The position numbers and the translations under genes were made by a program. DNA of 64,000 nt from Cenococcum geophilum 1.58 (lineage: Eukaryota; Ascomycota; Dothideomycetes; Gloniales; Gloniaceae). Positions within the stretch are counted from its first letter, which is position 1, and the number at the start of each line of letters is the position of its first letter. The stretch is taken from assembly GCA_001692895.1 (NCBI GenBank), contig KV748193.1:1922001-1986000 (forward strand), given 5' to 3'. The notes under the pieces are model-generated. The model was not told where the DNA came from, searched no databases, and saw only the letters and a list, made by a program, of their open reading frames with translations. Positions 48,613 to 60,917 of this stretch are shown piece after piece.

Positions 48613-51045
48613 TATAGTACTTAAGAAATAGAGAGCATTCTTATAAGGCGTAGAAAAACTATTTATAGTTAAGATAGATTATAAGAATCTAATAGGGTTC
48701 CTAATAATAAAAGAACTTAATTATAGATAAGTTAGATAGGTAGATATGCTTATAGAATATTACTTTAAGATTGAGTATATTAAAGGAACTAAGAATATAA
48801 AGGTAGATATACTAAGTAGAAAAGCAAAATTATAGAATAAGGAGAAACTATTAAGAGTAATACTATGTAAAGATAAGGATGGATTAGTTAGATATAATTA
48901 CCCTAAGCTAGTAGTAACTTAAGAGGATAAAGAACTAGAAAGAGTCTATAAGATACTAAAGAGCTTTTAGGTATAGAGAATTCTAGAAGCATAGCTAGAA
49001 GATCTATAGATGGATATATATAAAAACTAAGAAGTAAAGTATATCCTAAAGAGCATAGTAAAGTATTTTGTAGAAGACTTCTATAAGGGAATAACTTAAG
49101 GATATAATAAAGCAATAGGCTTAGTATTAAGACTTTAGGAAGAATACATTATTAATAGAATCTGGGGCATAGCTAAAAAAAAGTAATAAAAGAATATCTA
49201 GATTACTAAAGAAATAAACTAATAAGGCATAAGCTATATAGAGGGCTATAACCTATTAAAATATTAGAAAGACTATAGGAGGTTATATTATAGGACTTTA
49301 TTATTAAGTTACTAAAGTTAAAAGATTCTATTACTAGATAGGAGTATAATATAATCCTAGTAATAGTAGATAAGTTAACTAAATAAGGCTACTTTATAGC
49401 ATGCATAGAAGAAATCTTAGTAGAAGATATTACTAGAATCTATATTAAAGAAGTATTTATAAAATATAGAGTACTAAGTAAAATTATATTGGATAGAGAT
49501 CTAAAATTTATAGTAGTATTTTAGGAGGTATTCTTAGCGGAATAAGGAGTTAGAGTAGCAACTTTTACTATATATTACTCGTAGACGGACAAATAAATAG
49601 AAAAACTAAATTAGACGCTAGAACAATATCTAAGATATTATATTAATTATATATAGAATAATTAGGTATTATTATTATTAGTTATATAGTTTATATATAA
49701 TATAACATCATAAAAAGGAATAAGTATATTACTATTTAAGGCAAACTACGGACATAAGCTAAGAATATTATTATTACTATAATAAGCGAAAAAATAAGCA
49801 GCACAGCTAAAGAAAAAATAAAGATGTTAATAAACCTTTACATAGACTTTATAGAATTAGTAAAAACAGTATAAGAAAAAATAAAAAGGTATTATAACAC
49901 TAAGAGATCTAAGGGACTAGATCTTAAGGAGGGGGATAAAGTATAGCTACTATACAAAATTTTTAAGNGTTAATAACTAAGTAAAAAGTTAAACTATGTT
50001 AGACTAGGACCTTTTAAAATTATATAAAGAATTTTACTAGTTATATTTAAGTTAAACCTACTAGCTAAAATATAGATCTACCCTATATAGTATATTATAA
50101 TACTAGAAGTAGTATACGGGAATATTAAGTTATTAATTTATAAAGTAGATACGTATAAAGGGTAAAAAGAAGATAAATAGTAAGTTTTAAAGATTATTAG
50201 TTATAAGGATATTAATGGTAAAATATAGTATAAGGTTAAGTAGATAGGCTATAATAAGACTACCTAGGAACTACTATAGAATTTAAAGAATACTATAGAA
50301 AAGGTATAGGAGTATTAAAAGAAAACGGGTTAGGTAATATTAAGAAGAAGCTAAAGATAAAAGGATTAGTTAAAGGTAATAGACGAGCCAGATTATCTAA
50401 GGGATCTACTACTAGTATATTAGTTATTTCCGCCTTAACTTAATTAGAATCCTTTTTAGCCTCTTTAACCTTAAGCTTAGAGAGACCTTACTCTACTAAA
50501 CGTAGCTCTTTTAAGCGTACCTTTTTATAAACCTTTATTAGACGGCTTAGGCGAGTATAAGTATTTAGTTAAGCTTTTAGAGCCTAAGGCGCCTTATTAA
50601 AGCGACGTTAAACCTTAGTAAGGGCCTTAGCTAGCTTACTCTTTAGTCTTTTAGCCGCTACTAATACGTATAACCCTAAGATAGATTAGATAAGGAACTA
50701 AACTGTTATAAGAAATAATAAGACGTATATATTTAGCATTAGAGACGGATTAAATATTATAGAATAATTGCATATTCGCTTGCGTATACTTAGTATAGAA
50801 AAAAGGTTAGCGACTAAACGGAGACGCGATTATAACGTATACTAACTTCTTCTCCGTATAATAAGAATAGGACGGTATAACTTTACTAAGTAATAGAATA
50901 AACGTTACTAGTTAATTATAATAATTAGATATAGAGGATCTAATAAGAGGTATTAAAAATAATAAAGGTTATTAAATTAAAGACGGGAATGCTATACCTC
51001 TAATAGACAACTTAGAGATAGGAGATATCTTTAAGGATAAAGATA
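48613..51045 (+). pseudogene. Gypsy A pol relic, second part (RNase H to C-terminus)
   Basis: Continues A after gypsy B. RNase H goes on with VEKLFIVKIDYKNLIGFL (about 48645-48700) and IEYIKGTKNIKVDILSRK. The integrase zinc and core region runs about 49140-49800, with an integrase C-terminal domain to about 50120. A chromodomain-like or low-complexity tail follows to about 50400. From 50400 to 51045 I read no clear domain. One ambiguous base is at 49968. Stops are of the Gln/Trp type. Confidence 0.82.
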
Positions 51046-51060
51046 AAGAGGGGGGGATGG

Positions 51061-51472
51061 TATTACGGACCTTATATTAGTAGTAGTACAACTATTAAGA
51101 ATAGATATAAACGGGTTAGTTAAAATTGTATAGGAGGCGCTAGAACTAATTAAGCTATAGAATAAGAGGTAGCTAAGTTATATAGCTAGTTACGTTATAA
51201 GTTCGGAATATAGGAACGCAATATACTAACATACTAACGTACTAATGTACTAAACTTCTACTATAGGGAGGAGTTATATATTTAAGGACGTACAGTCTTT
51301 ATAGATAGTTTCTTTTCTTTATAGTAAATCTTAGAATATAATTAGAGTTAATCTATTAGGTAACCACTCCACTAATTATATTTATGTTATTAACTATTTT
51401 ATACCTATATACCTAGCCTATTAATAAGTCTACCGTAGTATTTCCTATAAGGCTTCGTTATACTTAAGGCCT
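51061..51472 (+). repeat. Gypsy A 3' LTR
   Basis: 412 bp, TATTACGG...CGTTATA; pairs with 24309-24726. Confidence 0.92.
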
Positions 51473-51477
51473 ATAAT

Positions 51478-52463
51478 ACTATATTAATTTCTCCTTATAA
51501 TTTCTCCTTCCCCATAAATTCGACTTAGGGATTCTTTAAACTTGCCTATTTTATAACCTTAGTAGGTATTAGAGCTATAATCGGACTTACTAAACGTCTT
51601 ATAGTTACTAACCCTCTACTTATAAGATTGGTATTATTAATACTTACTATTAAATCCCGCTATAATGCATTCTTCTATTATATTTAGGGCAAAGTACCTA
51701 ACCTAGCTCTATTTAATACTAGGATTAGTAATATATAGGCGTATAATCTTAGTCTTTTATTTATTATTCCTGGGTCTTATTTAATTAAAGTTCTACTACC
51801 TATCCTTCTGGGATTAACTGTTATATAATTAGCAATTAGAGTATTTGCGAATAGTACTAAAAGAAAAGCGTAATAAGAGTTTATATAAGACCTAATATAA
51901 ATGCCGTTCGTTACTAAAGCAGGTAAGTAATTACTAATTAGATAGATTAACTAGCTTAATATACTAGTATATACACCTCTAAATATTACCGCTAGGAGGA
52001 GGGAGACTATATATATCCTATAAGAAATAAACGGAGCAGCTTTACTATAGTAATAGTGCAGTAGTCTAATAATGTTAATAATCTAGCTCTTGTAATAATG
52101 GTAGGGCCGGTTGTTATACTACTATTCTAAAGAGTAGTAGTACGGTCGTATAATTTTATTATACGAAGTTTGGCTTAGTGTTTTTCTTAGAAGGATTTCT
52201 TTAACTTTTTTACCCAATACTTTAAACTATAAGGTAGTGAAATTCTTGGGCCTTATATATATATTAAATTTAACTCTTTCTGCTTACCTATCTGCAATAC
52301 TCTGCGAGGGGTATAAATAATCAAGATTTTTAGGAAGAAATAATGCTTCCTTACCTATTATCGGACAGTCTAGCTAGGCAGCTTAGCTTTTCAACTTTTT
52401 CTTTAAATCTATACCCTTTGGCGTAACCTAGTCGAAATTTATATCTTTGTTCGTTTAATAATC
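51478..52463. other. AT-rich spacer, no gene seen
   Basis: Continuation of the sequence left of gypsy A. It is RIPped in its first half and somewhat less so at 52150-52440. It may be upstream flank of the Helitron that starts near 54578. An inverted repeat with arms of about 9 bp around 52120-52135 (CTACTATTCTAAAGAGTAGTAG) is the only local structure noticed. Confidence 0.4.
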
Positions 52464-54541
52464 TTTTTTTTATTTTTTTTTATCTATTATATTATACTAC
52501 GTACAATACTGCGCATGCAGCCTTAGGCTATGGCGCTATAGTTCAATATATATAAATCCTTTCTAAGCAGCTTAATATGTACTAGTAGCTATATCCTAGT
52601 AGTTTATAAACCCCTAAATTAGGAGTTTATAGTTTCCTAGTAAAATACTAAGATACTACAACTACTAGGGAATAAGAAAATGGTAAGAAAAACTATAAGA
52701 AATCCTAACCCCTGTCCCTGTCCTTTTGCAATTTATTTCTATCCTTTTGCTCTCTAATATCTTTTTAAGAGCCTAGTAGGAGTTACCTCCTTCTAGAATC
52801 CTATCTGTTTTATTCTTCTATAGAATCTTCTTCGCGTACTAGTTTAGCAGCTTTAAGAGTCTCGCAGTCTTTACTATTAGCAAAGTGTTTTTCTTTACAA
52901 TTAATATAAAGAGGGGTGGTATGCTAGTAAGGCTTGCCTATTATTATATAGGTAGAATAGGAATAGTCTTTAGATGAATATGCAGCTGCATAGTATCTAT
53001 AGGCCCTAGTAGAGCACCTATCTCCTATATAGCCAAATTTTTAGCAGCTCGTATACTGCGTAGTAGGAGAGACTTCTAGGTATTTTACTACCTTAGTAGC
53101 TGTACCTGCAATTAATATCTCTTTTTGCCTAAGGATTTCTTGTCTTTTTTCTTTGTTCTCTATAGTAAAACCTATAGAGCTAAATCTAGTCTATAGATCG
53201 TGTCTTTTTACACTAAATAAGATCTATCTAGGTAGTCCTTGTATCCTTATAGGATTAAAGGTCTCAATTTCTTCTTTTAGAAGCTTAGAGCCTCCTTCTC
53301 CTAGAAAAGGTAGGGTAAGAACCCTAAAGGCTATAATTTAAACCCATAGTTCTAGTTTTTGTTCTCTTTAAAAGGTAAAGTAGTTATACTAGATTTCCTT
53401 ATATTTAACTAGGAAATCTATATTATACTCTTCTGTAGTTATAAGGAGAATATTTTATTTTCCTTTAGTGCTAGCTATAGATGCTAAAATAGGGTTTTTT
53501 TTACTTGCAGTTTTAATGCAAATAGTTAATTGACTTCGTTTTGTATAGAGAAGGTATCTAAAGGTTAGTCCTTTTAGTCTATAATTAAGACTAGCTTTCT
53601 TTCTTATAGCTGCTTTTTCTTACTTCTAGTAGAAGTAGAAGAAGTAGGAAATAGTAGTAACGAGGAGGGTAGAGAGGACGAAGTAGGGAGGTCCTTTTTT
53701 AGCCTCTCTGCGTAGGTTTCTTTAGTAAGGGCTACCTCCTTACGGAGAGCTCTTACTTCTTCGACTAGTCCTTTTAGGACATCTTTTGTCTTTTCTTTTC
53801 CTTTTATAAAGGGATTTTCTCCTACTAGGACACTACGTGTATAGTCCTCTAGCTATTTAACTTATTCCTTTTTATCTTCTTCTTCTTCTTCTTCTTTTTC
53901 TTCTAGCCCTTTATAGGCCTGGGTTAGACTATCTAGAGCCTTTTATAGGTGTTATTCTGGAGAAAGGGGAGAGAAAGATATACTAGGTATACTAGCCGTA
54001 AAAGTTATCAATTTAGTTGTCTTTTTGCAGGTTTTTAGTTTTCTTTTTTAGTAGAAGACTAAGGATGTCCTCTTTTTTCTCCTGCCCCAAATAGGCTAGG
54101 AGAAGGAGAAGGGCTAGAAAAAGTGAATGTAGATATAGACTTATTATCACTTATTTCTATAGGAGGTTTCTTTTTAGGCCTACCGGGCCTTGGCATTTTG
54201 TGTCTTATAAGGGGGTTTTCCTAGTTTTTACTATCCTTATACCCTTTCTCCTTACTAATCCTACTAGAAGATTTCCGGGGAAATTAGGCTAAGAGGTAGT
54301 AGAGAAACTAGCCCCTATTTTACAGTTTTAGTATTAGTAGTAGTGGTAGTAGTTTTAGTATTCCTGTCTATGCCTCGCTTATTAACCCAAGGTATAAGTG
54401 GTCTATTATTTTCGGGTCCTGAATTTCAAACCCTTGCTAAGCCAGCTTTTAATTGGTCCGAAAAAAAGTCGTGGGCGGTATCTACCTGCAAAATACACGT
54501 GACGAACTTTAAGATCCCATCAACAAACCAACCTTTTTTTT
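52464..54541 (-). mobile_element. LINE 2, ORF1-only derivative of the LINE 1 family
   Basis: Minus strand. The A-rich 3' tail is at 52464-52483 (T-rich on the plus strand). The 3' UTR at 52490-52790 matches LINE 1's. Directly upstream is ORF1 (54196 to about 52800), with no endonuclease, RT or RNase H between. The region 54350-54540 is un-RIPped and may be its 5' UTR. A possible target duplication is C followed by eight T (52463-52471 and 54533-54541), which is low-complexity and therefore weak. It reads as an internally deleted, non-autonomous copy. Confidence 0.75.
52800..54196 (-). pseudogene. LINE ORF1 relic (CCHC nucleic-acid-binding protein)
   Basis: The minus-strand ATG at 54196 gives MPRPGRPKKKPPIEI, with an AT-hook-like GRPKKK. 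A Ser/Pro-rich and a Glu/Lys-rich coiled segment follow (the plus strand shows a TCT/CTT run at 53875-53905). The C-terminal third carries consecutive zinc knuckles around 53070-52870: -KFGYIGDRC, then YRYYAAAYSSKDYS, then CKEKHFANSKDC. Several Cys and His are now Tyr, as CpA mutation would produce. It ends near EEDSIEEQNR. This is the RNA-binding chaperone half of a Tad1-like LINE. Confidence 0.8.
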
Positions 54542-54577
54542 GATATCTCTATTAATACTACTATACGCGTCTTAACT

Positions 54578-55628
54578 ATGGTAGAACCTGCTTTAATTAA
54601 GTGCAGCAAGTGCTATTTAATATAACCCCGTATTAATTTTATTAAAAACGGCCCATCTACTAAGCTTTTAAAGTAATGTTAATCGTGTCGGTCAAAGGCG
54701 CGTTTTCCCTATATATTACTTCTACTTTTACTTACTTTCCTAGGGCTCTAAATATAGTTTAAATAGGCGGAAAGCAGAGCTTGGTTCTACTAAGATTCGT
54801 CCTATAAAGCGCCAGCAAAATACTTTACCTGAAACCGATACTAAGGACGTCTTCTTACCTCGCGGCCAGAACAGTTAAGATACCCCTAAAATAGCTCAAC
54901 GGCGGAAGATAATTAGGGCAATATAACGGGAGCACCGTATTCTTAATCAACGGGGCGAAGCTTACTTGCTTACTCCTCCGCTATATACTACAGATAAAGC
55001 TCTGTATAGTAGAAGAGGCGCTCCAAATAGTCTAAATGCGTCCTTGCCGGACCTAGCTCCTATGCCTACTCTACTGCCAATACCTACCCTACCGCCAATA
55101 CCTACCCTACTGCTAATACCTACCCTACCGCCAATACCTACCCTACCGCCAATACCTACCCTACTGCTAATACCACCTTTCTCGCGGCAAGCTCCGACTA
55201 CGGCCACACCACTACCCATTTCGGCTGTCGATTAGGAGCGAATTAAGAAGTTTAGGAGTATACTATAGGCTAAATGTATGGAGACGTGCAGTTGTTATAA
55301 GGAGCGGTGGTTTTAAATGGGCCTAGCTACGGAGGGTAACAATATAGGTATATATAAAGCCTGCATTAAGGACGCTAATAGCCTTAAAGATTTAACCTTT
55401 CTTCCCTTATTTAGTAAAAGCAACGAGCTTAATCTAGGGCCTATTTCTAGCTTCCTACCTATACCTACCGCGGTAGAGGAGCTTCTAATTACGCGCGTAT
55501 ACGTTTATCTGCAAGTCGTACGTATACGCGGCCAGTAATATTGCTATACTGGCCACGTCTGCTGCTTTGGCTAGAATATACTAAAGACTTAAAAGTAGCT
55601 ACCACGGCTACCTACTAAACTCGATATA
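54578..55628 (+). pseudogene. Helitron RepHel relic, N-terminal part
   Basis: The ATG at 54578 opens VEPALIKCSKC. A CxxC...CxxCR zinc-finger-like segment follows (KCSKC to QSCRSKARF, about 54600-54700). Then come a basic stretch, a proline repeat (55062-55178) and, from about 55230, the block found before the Rep domain in fungal Helitrons (DUF6570-like): MGLATEGNNIGIYKACIKDA at 55317 and AVEELLITRVYVYLQVVRI near 55470-55527. It stops at LPTKLDI where LINE 3 inserted; LVVRP follows at 60932. The zinc-finger start and the later blocks are in different frames, so an indel or intron lies between about 54750 and 54900. RIP is light here. Confidence 0.82.
55062..55178 (+). repeat. 18-bp coding repeat (Pro-Ile-Pro-Thr-Leu-Pro)
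   Basis: Six to seven copies of TACCCTACCGCCAATACC in frame with the Helitron protein, encoding a PIPTLP / PIPTLL hexapeptide linker. The long minus-strand open frame opposite (Val-Gly-Ile-Gly rich, 54962-55219) is the complement of this repeat. Confidence 0.85.
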
Positions 55629-55849
55629 ATAATAATAAATTCAATTTACCGCCCGTCCCGGTCCCCCTAGTGGGTCTACATAGGCCAATACCTTTTATAG
55701 GAAAAACTCTGGTTTAGAGAAAACCCAATCACGGGCCACGCTGGAGAGACGACAGCGTCCCGACATCGGAGCACCGGCGGCTCGCCTTCTTCCTGTCTAC
55801 ACGTCTGCATATTAAGCTTACTAGCCGCGCTTCGCGGACAATCTTACTC

Positions 55850-58800
55850 TACCCCTTCTTCCCTTATCCTTTTGCCATTGTTCCTTTTACTAGCCCTTTT
55901 ACTAGTCCTCCAAACTTTAGAAGGGCTGGTATCCACTTATATCCTCTATATCCATTGCCTTTATAGCTTAGAACTAGGTTAAGGCACCTAATTATATTAG
56001 CCATTTTACAGCCACTTAGGCGCTTCTTTTATTGTTTAAAACTTCTTAAAGGCGTTCGGAAGCGCATTCTTCTATAAAGTCCGCTCTTTAGTAGTATAGG
56101 CATTGGAACAGTATATAGTGAACTATTTGCCTTATCTAGCTACATTTGCACCGTGGGAGAATCTCTAGTACTCCAATAGATGCAAGCTATGTATTAAGCC
56201 CTATTACCTCTATATAGAGAAGAAATAGTGCTATAGCCTCTGCCTTTGTTAAGTCCTTATATAATAGGATTATAGGTTTCCCCTATAGGGTCCTCCACGT
56301 TGTTTCTGTACAGTCTTTAGCCTTTACCTACTACCGTCAGCGCCATTCTAAGTCTGCCCATTTCGCGATAAGGGTAGTTACCCACTAGCGGTGCTGGTGA
56401 CCTCCTATATAATAGCGGCGCTCTATCTACGCTCTGCCAGCGTTCCGCTAGCTACGCCTAGGGGGGTTTATTATAGCTTCCCGTTCTACACAATCCTTCT
56501 AGTATACGAGGAAGCCCTATATCTTATTCTTACGGTCCTTTATACGGTCTTTAAGCGCTTCTAATAGTACTATTAACCGTCTTGTATTTTACTAGCGTTT
56601 TATTAATGTTTTCTAGATACCGTTAAGTACCTCTACTAATTCCTTTTCTACCTTATTAGAAGCTGTCTTAGCGGCTCTTTAAAGGGCTGTTGTTTTAATA
56701 TAGAGCTAGATTAGGGTAATGGCCGCTTCCTTCTCCATTGCGGCTATTAGTGTTCGCCAGTATACCCCTATAATCCTACGGAGACACTTATTCTAAACCT
56801 TCTGTAGCAGTTTAAGCAGGCTTTTCGCCGGCGTTCCGCCGTTATCCCGTACTCCCCACACTTAAGCGCTATATAGCATTACTAGTCGGACGGTGGCCGT
56901 GTATAGGAGTTGCGAGCGGCGTATTAATAGGCCCCACGTAAATATGGTGATTCTTAATATTACTTTAAAGGCTACTAAGCCCTTGCTTGCCGCCTTTTTA
57001 ACCTATTCTTTCCACTAGAGCTTAGGGTCCACCTAAATCCCTAGGACTCGCATACTGGTTTTTTAGGGAGCTGTTTCGCAGCTAGTAATACATATGGTGG
57101 ACGTAAGGTCTATAATAGCGTGGCGCCGTCGCCTTATAAAATATATAAGTTAGTACTTCTTAGGGGCGAACGTTACGCCGTGTCGGTTTACCTATGCAGC
57201 ATAGTATTTATATATAGCCTCTAATCGTCAACAGTTTTCCGCTGCGGAGTCCCCTTAAGTAATAAGGTTTATATTGTCTATAAAGCTAAACCCCAGCGTG
57301 CCGCTATTAGGGCTTTAGAATTCCTTTAGGAGCTTTAATATAAAGAAAAGAAATAGAATTAGCGATAGGGGAGACCCCTAGGGGATACCTGTCTGCGTTT
57401 AGATCTAGTTACTCTTATATTTTATAAATTTAATACGGGTCTTACGTGCTATTAGGAAACTTTATATAAAGTTAATAAGCCACTTTAAAAAGCCTTTTTT
57501 TTTTAAGATATAGAGAAGCCTCCCGTAGGAGACGTTGTTAAATGCCCCTGCTAGGTCTAGGCTTAGCATTAATACTACGCACCTGCGGCGCGTTCGCCAC
57601 GCCGTCTGTATATAGGAGCTAAGCAGTCCTACCACTAATAGTGTAGATCGCTTATGCCTTACTCCCATCTGGTTCTAAGGGAGTAGCCTATACTTCTCCG
57701 CAGCCTTAGATATAATATTGGCTACGCGCTTTTCTAGGACTTTTACTAGCGTGTTTTTGAGGGTAATTGGTCTATAGCTGCCTAAAAGAGAGTAGTCTTT
57801 CTTTCCCTCTTTATATAGCACTATAGTTATAGATTCTTTAAGGCTTTCTAGTATTATTCCGTTAGTAAAGCAATAACTAGCTACTTCTGCTAAGTCTTTT
57901 GCAATAACTAGGCTAGCTACTTTAAAGACCTTATTTAGTATGCTATCTAGCCCTAGGGCTTTTCTATTTAAAAGGCTCCTAATAAGCTTGCCGATTTCTT
58001 CTATTAAGATAGTAGGATTAATATTAAGTACATTTTATTCCCTTATTGTCTCTATATCGCTAAGGTCTGCTATTCTAGTTTTAGGAAAGAACTTAGCTAT
58101 AAGGATGTTGACCTTTGTGGTATTATTGTCTATTAAGGGGTCCTTAGTAAACCTTCTAAGGTCTAGTAGATAGGGGTCCGCCTTCGCTACGCTTGCTTTT
58201 CTACTCCACTTTAATAAAATCTAAAGTCCCTTATTATATAGTTTTAACTAATCTATAGTAAGTTTATAGATAAAGCGTTTCCAGTTATTACAACTAACTC
58301 TCTTAGTCTCTTTTTACAGTTAATTGTTTAAGGCTAGGTATCTTTGGTGGTCCTAGGGGTTGTTATAAGCTTAGAGCCGTCATTACGCCTAGTAGGCGCT
58401 AGCGTGTAGCTATATAGCCTATAGCGACTATTTCTAGCGGGCCTACTAGCTGGGCTATACTTATAGGCAGTGTTTTTTAAGTGCTTACTTAATCCCTTCC
58501 TAAAGGGTATAGAGGGGATCTTCGGATGTGGCCCAGTTGAGCTCCTAGATGCTTTAGAGGAAGTTTTATAAGTTTAGCTTCCTAAGGGCGAGGCGCTGGC
58601 GTTCCGCTAGTGGACAGCCTATGTTATCTATTTGGATGCGGATAGGTATATAGTCTCTTATAAGGGCCCATTCCTTAACTATGCTATAAAAATTAACTTT
58701 CCTGTATAGGTCTGGAGATATAAACGTAAGGTTAATTATACTTTCCTATTACCCTCTTTTCTACGTAGGTTCTTCTTTTAGTGTAGTGAGTATAAGACCT

Positions 58801-59322
58801 CTGGCGTCGGTTTCGGCCAAAAATCATTCCGCCTATTCCTCGCTAGCTATATGTTTTCCACTCTACGTTAGGTAGTAGGCGTTAAAGTCGCCTAGGAGTA
58901 TAATTTCTCCCTTAGCTTTTTTAATAGCCGATTTAACTTTAGGCTATATCCTAATCTAGGGGCCATCACCATATAGGTTATAAATGTTAATAATTATAGT
59001 CTCTAGTCCTTCTAGACGCAACTAGAGAGCTGTAATAAAGGGGCCGTACTATCTATGTTTTTAGTACTTGGCGTTAATATTCTAGCTGATTATAAAGCAG
59101 ACCTTTATTATAGGGAGAGTGTTATATATAAGCATGAATCCCCTAGGGTAGTATGTTAATTTAGTATACTTATTATATGCCAGCTCCTAGACTATAAGGA
59201 CCTAGTGGTCCGCCAGCGTAACGCTATTAAAGAAGGGGCGATATGCCCCTTGGTTTGCATTTCCGCAGTTATACTAAATAATTATATACCTACTTATTTT
59301 AAGTGGATATGGGCTCGTCCAT
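55850..59322 (-). pseudogene. LINE 3 ORF2 relic (endonuclease and RT)
   Basis: The likely start ATG is at 59322 (MDEPISTQNK). An APE-type endonuclease region follows to about 58500 (block NLTFISPDLYRKVNF near 58740-58690). RT runs about 58130-56900: KALGLDSILNKVFKVASLV near 57965-57905, SYRPITLKNTLVKVLEKRVA near 57790-57730, MGVRHKRSTLLVVG at 57668 and LSLDLAGAFNNVSYGRLL near 57570-57520. The active site reads FIDN at 57284-57273 (second Asp to Asn). A His/Cys-containing C-terminal region lies around 56170-55900; an RNase H domain was not recognised. Confidence 0.87.
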
Positions 59323-59349
59323 ATCTATATCCTATTCCTCTTTATTTTT

Positions 59350-60795
59350 ACTAGTAATTATTATTACTCTATTAGCGCGAAGCCAGAGCCTTAACTATAA
59401 TCTATCTCTGCTTACTTTATTAATAAAAGATAGTTTGCCTAATCCCCGTTTAAGTAGTTATTCTTAGGTCCCTAGGTAAGATATTTCCCGTCCTCTTTTC
59501 TTATTAGTGATAATTATAAAGTTTCCTAGTATTGGGGAGTGGTATGTTATTTCTGTAGCTTCTTATATACGGAGCAACTACGTTAAGAGGGCCATCCTCT
59601 TTATTTAGATACCCTTAAGGTAACTCTAAAAGGTCCTATACTCCTTTCTTTGCTATACTTTATAGGCTTTACCGCAGTTAACATAAGATACCCTCTCCTT
59701 AGGGCAATCTATAGTGCTATATGGTCCTGCATATTGCCTATATTTAATTTACTTTCCGCACGCGCTTTATATATATCCCTATTAGTTATAATAATAGCAT
59801 TACTTTATAATTAGGCTGTTCTTAAATAGCCTAGTCTTAAAAAGCTAGGATTTAATAACTATCCCGCTTTTTATAATCTTTTACTAAATTACCTAGGTTA
59901 GGACGCCGATTATAATTATTCCTTTAGTCTTCTTAGGTTCTCTCTAGGCGCTATTAGGGTTTGCCTAGTATTTTACCTACGCTTTAGGGTTATATAGCTA
60001 TTAGATCCAGCTAATAGTTACCCTAGACATAAGACGCCTTATAGCTTCGTAGATAGATTAGATTAGTTCTAAGTTATCTACGTTTCTTCCGCTATTAATT
60101 AGGGTCTTAAGTAGGACCCTAGGTACTTCTAGGAGGTAGTTTTTTCTTAGTATCTTAAGTCCTAGCGCGTCTAGTCCGTTTAGGATTTAATCCTTTATTA
60201 TTTAGGAAGGGACATAAATATCTACATCCCTACTATTAAGGATGCGTACGGCGTATGCGCTTGGTATTATTCTCTATATAGTCTTAAGGAGCTCCCCTAG
60301 TTCTTAGCCCTAGGGCTCCTTAAGCCGGATACGTACGGTCGCTCTCTACGGTGTTACGGCTGCGTTTACTATACGGGCCGCCTGCGTAGCGACCGCTGCC
60401 TAGGTCTAGCCTTATACTAGGGGGACTCTTAAACCTAAGGGTCCTCCTTTACACGTTTCCTTCTAAATTTCCTTAACGCTAGCTTTAATCCAGTTAAGTT
60501 AAGCCTTAGTTTCCTTTTCCTGGGTTGTCTAGGGGGCTAGTTACGTTAAGAGGGCCTTAACGCGTTGTATTGCCTTCTAGATAATAGCGAGTATTTAGTG
60601 CCGTAGAGTTTCTTCCTTCTCTTTTATAAAATTGTCTTTAATTTATCCAAGTATTTCCTTTGGTTTTTGCCATTACTAGTTAAGCTAGCAGCTGTTCTTT
60701 TCGCGTTGTTACCCGCCTGGTTTATAGTTTAGCTCCCTTATATTACGACTTTCGCAACTCTAGCGAGAAGCTTGCGCCCCGCTGCCGTCCCCCAT
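59350..60795 (-). pseudogene. LINE 3 ORF1 relic
   Basis: The minus-strand ATG at 60795 (MGDGSGAQASR) lies at the edge of the un-RIPped 5' region. The frame continues with RIP stops through basic and Glu/Lys-rich segments to about 59350. Zinc knuckles expected in this position are poorly preserved (a region near 59720-59640 aligns loosely). It is assigned as the gag-like ORF1 mainly by position before ORF2. Confidence 0.6.
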
Positions 60796-60917
60796 GCTTT
60801 GCGGATGGGGGGCGACGTGGTTTTATGGGGTTTCTCGGTGTGGGGGGTAGGATTCCGATGTCGGATTGCTTTATTGAGTGGTTTTGGGCTGGTTTCGCTG
60901 CTGTTGCGGCTTTTTTC

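Larger units (their letters stand above)
24304..51477 (+). mobile_element. Ty3/gypsy element A, outer shell of a nested block
   Basis: The LTRs are 24309-24726 (418 bp) and 51061-51472 (412 bp). The target duplication is CTTAA (24304-24308 and 51473-51477). The purine tract AGAGGGGGGGATGG directly precedes the 3' LTR. Within its 27,164 bp lie a solo LTR (25095-25277) and gypsy B with all of B's own insertions (29320-48607). Removing these with one duplication copy each leaves about 7.7 kb, a normal gypsy length. The RNase H frame reads straight across the B junction. A is the oldest element of the block. Confidence 0.93.

Noticed and set aside
52230-52260. GTGAAATTCTTGG resembling a conserved 18S rRNA segment
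   Set aside because: Only about 13 bases match and the flanks do not follow the rRNA sequence.
54343-54543. 66-codon plus-strand frame
   Set aside because: It lies in the un-RIPped probable 5' UTR of minus-strand LINE 2 and shows no conserved block.
54962-55219. Minus-strand Val-Gly-Ile-Gly repeat frame
   Set aside because: It is the complement of the 18-bp proline repeat; the plus strand carries the Helitron protein on both sides.
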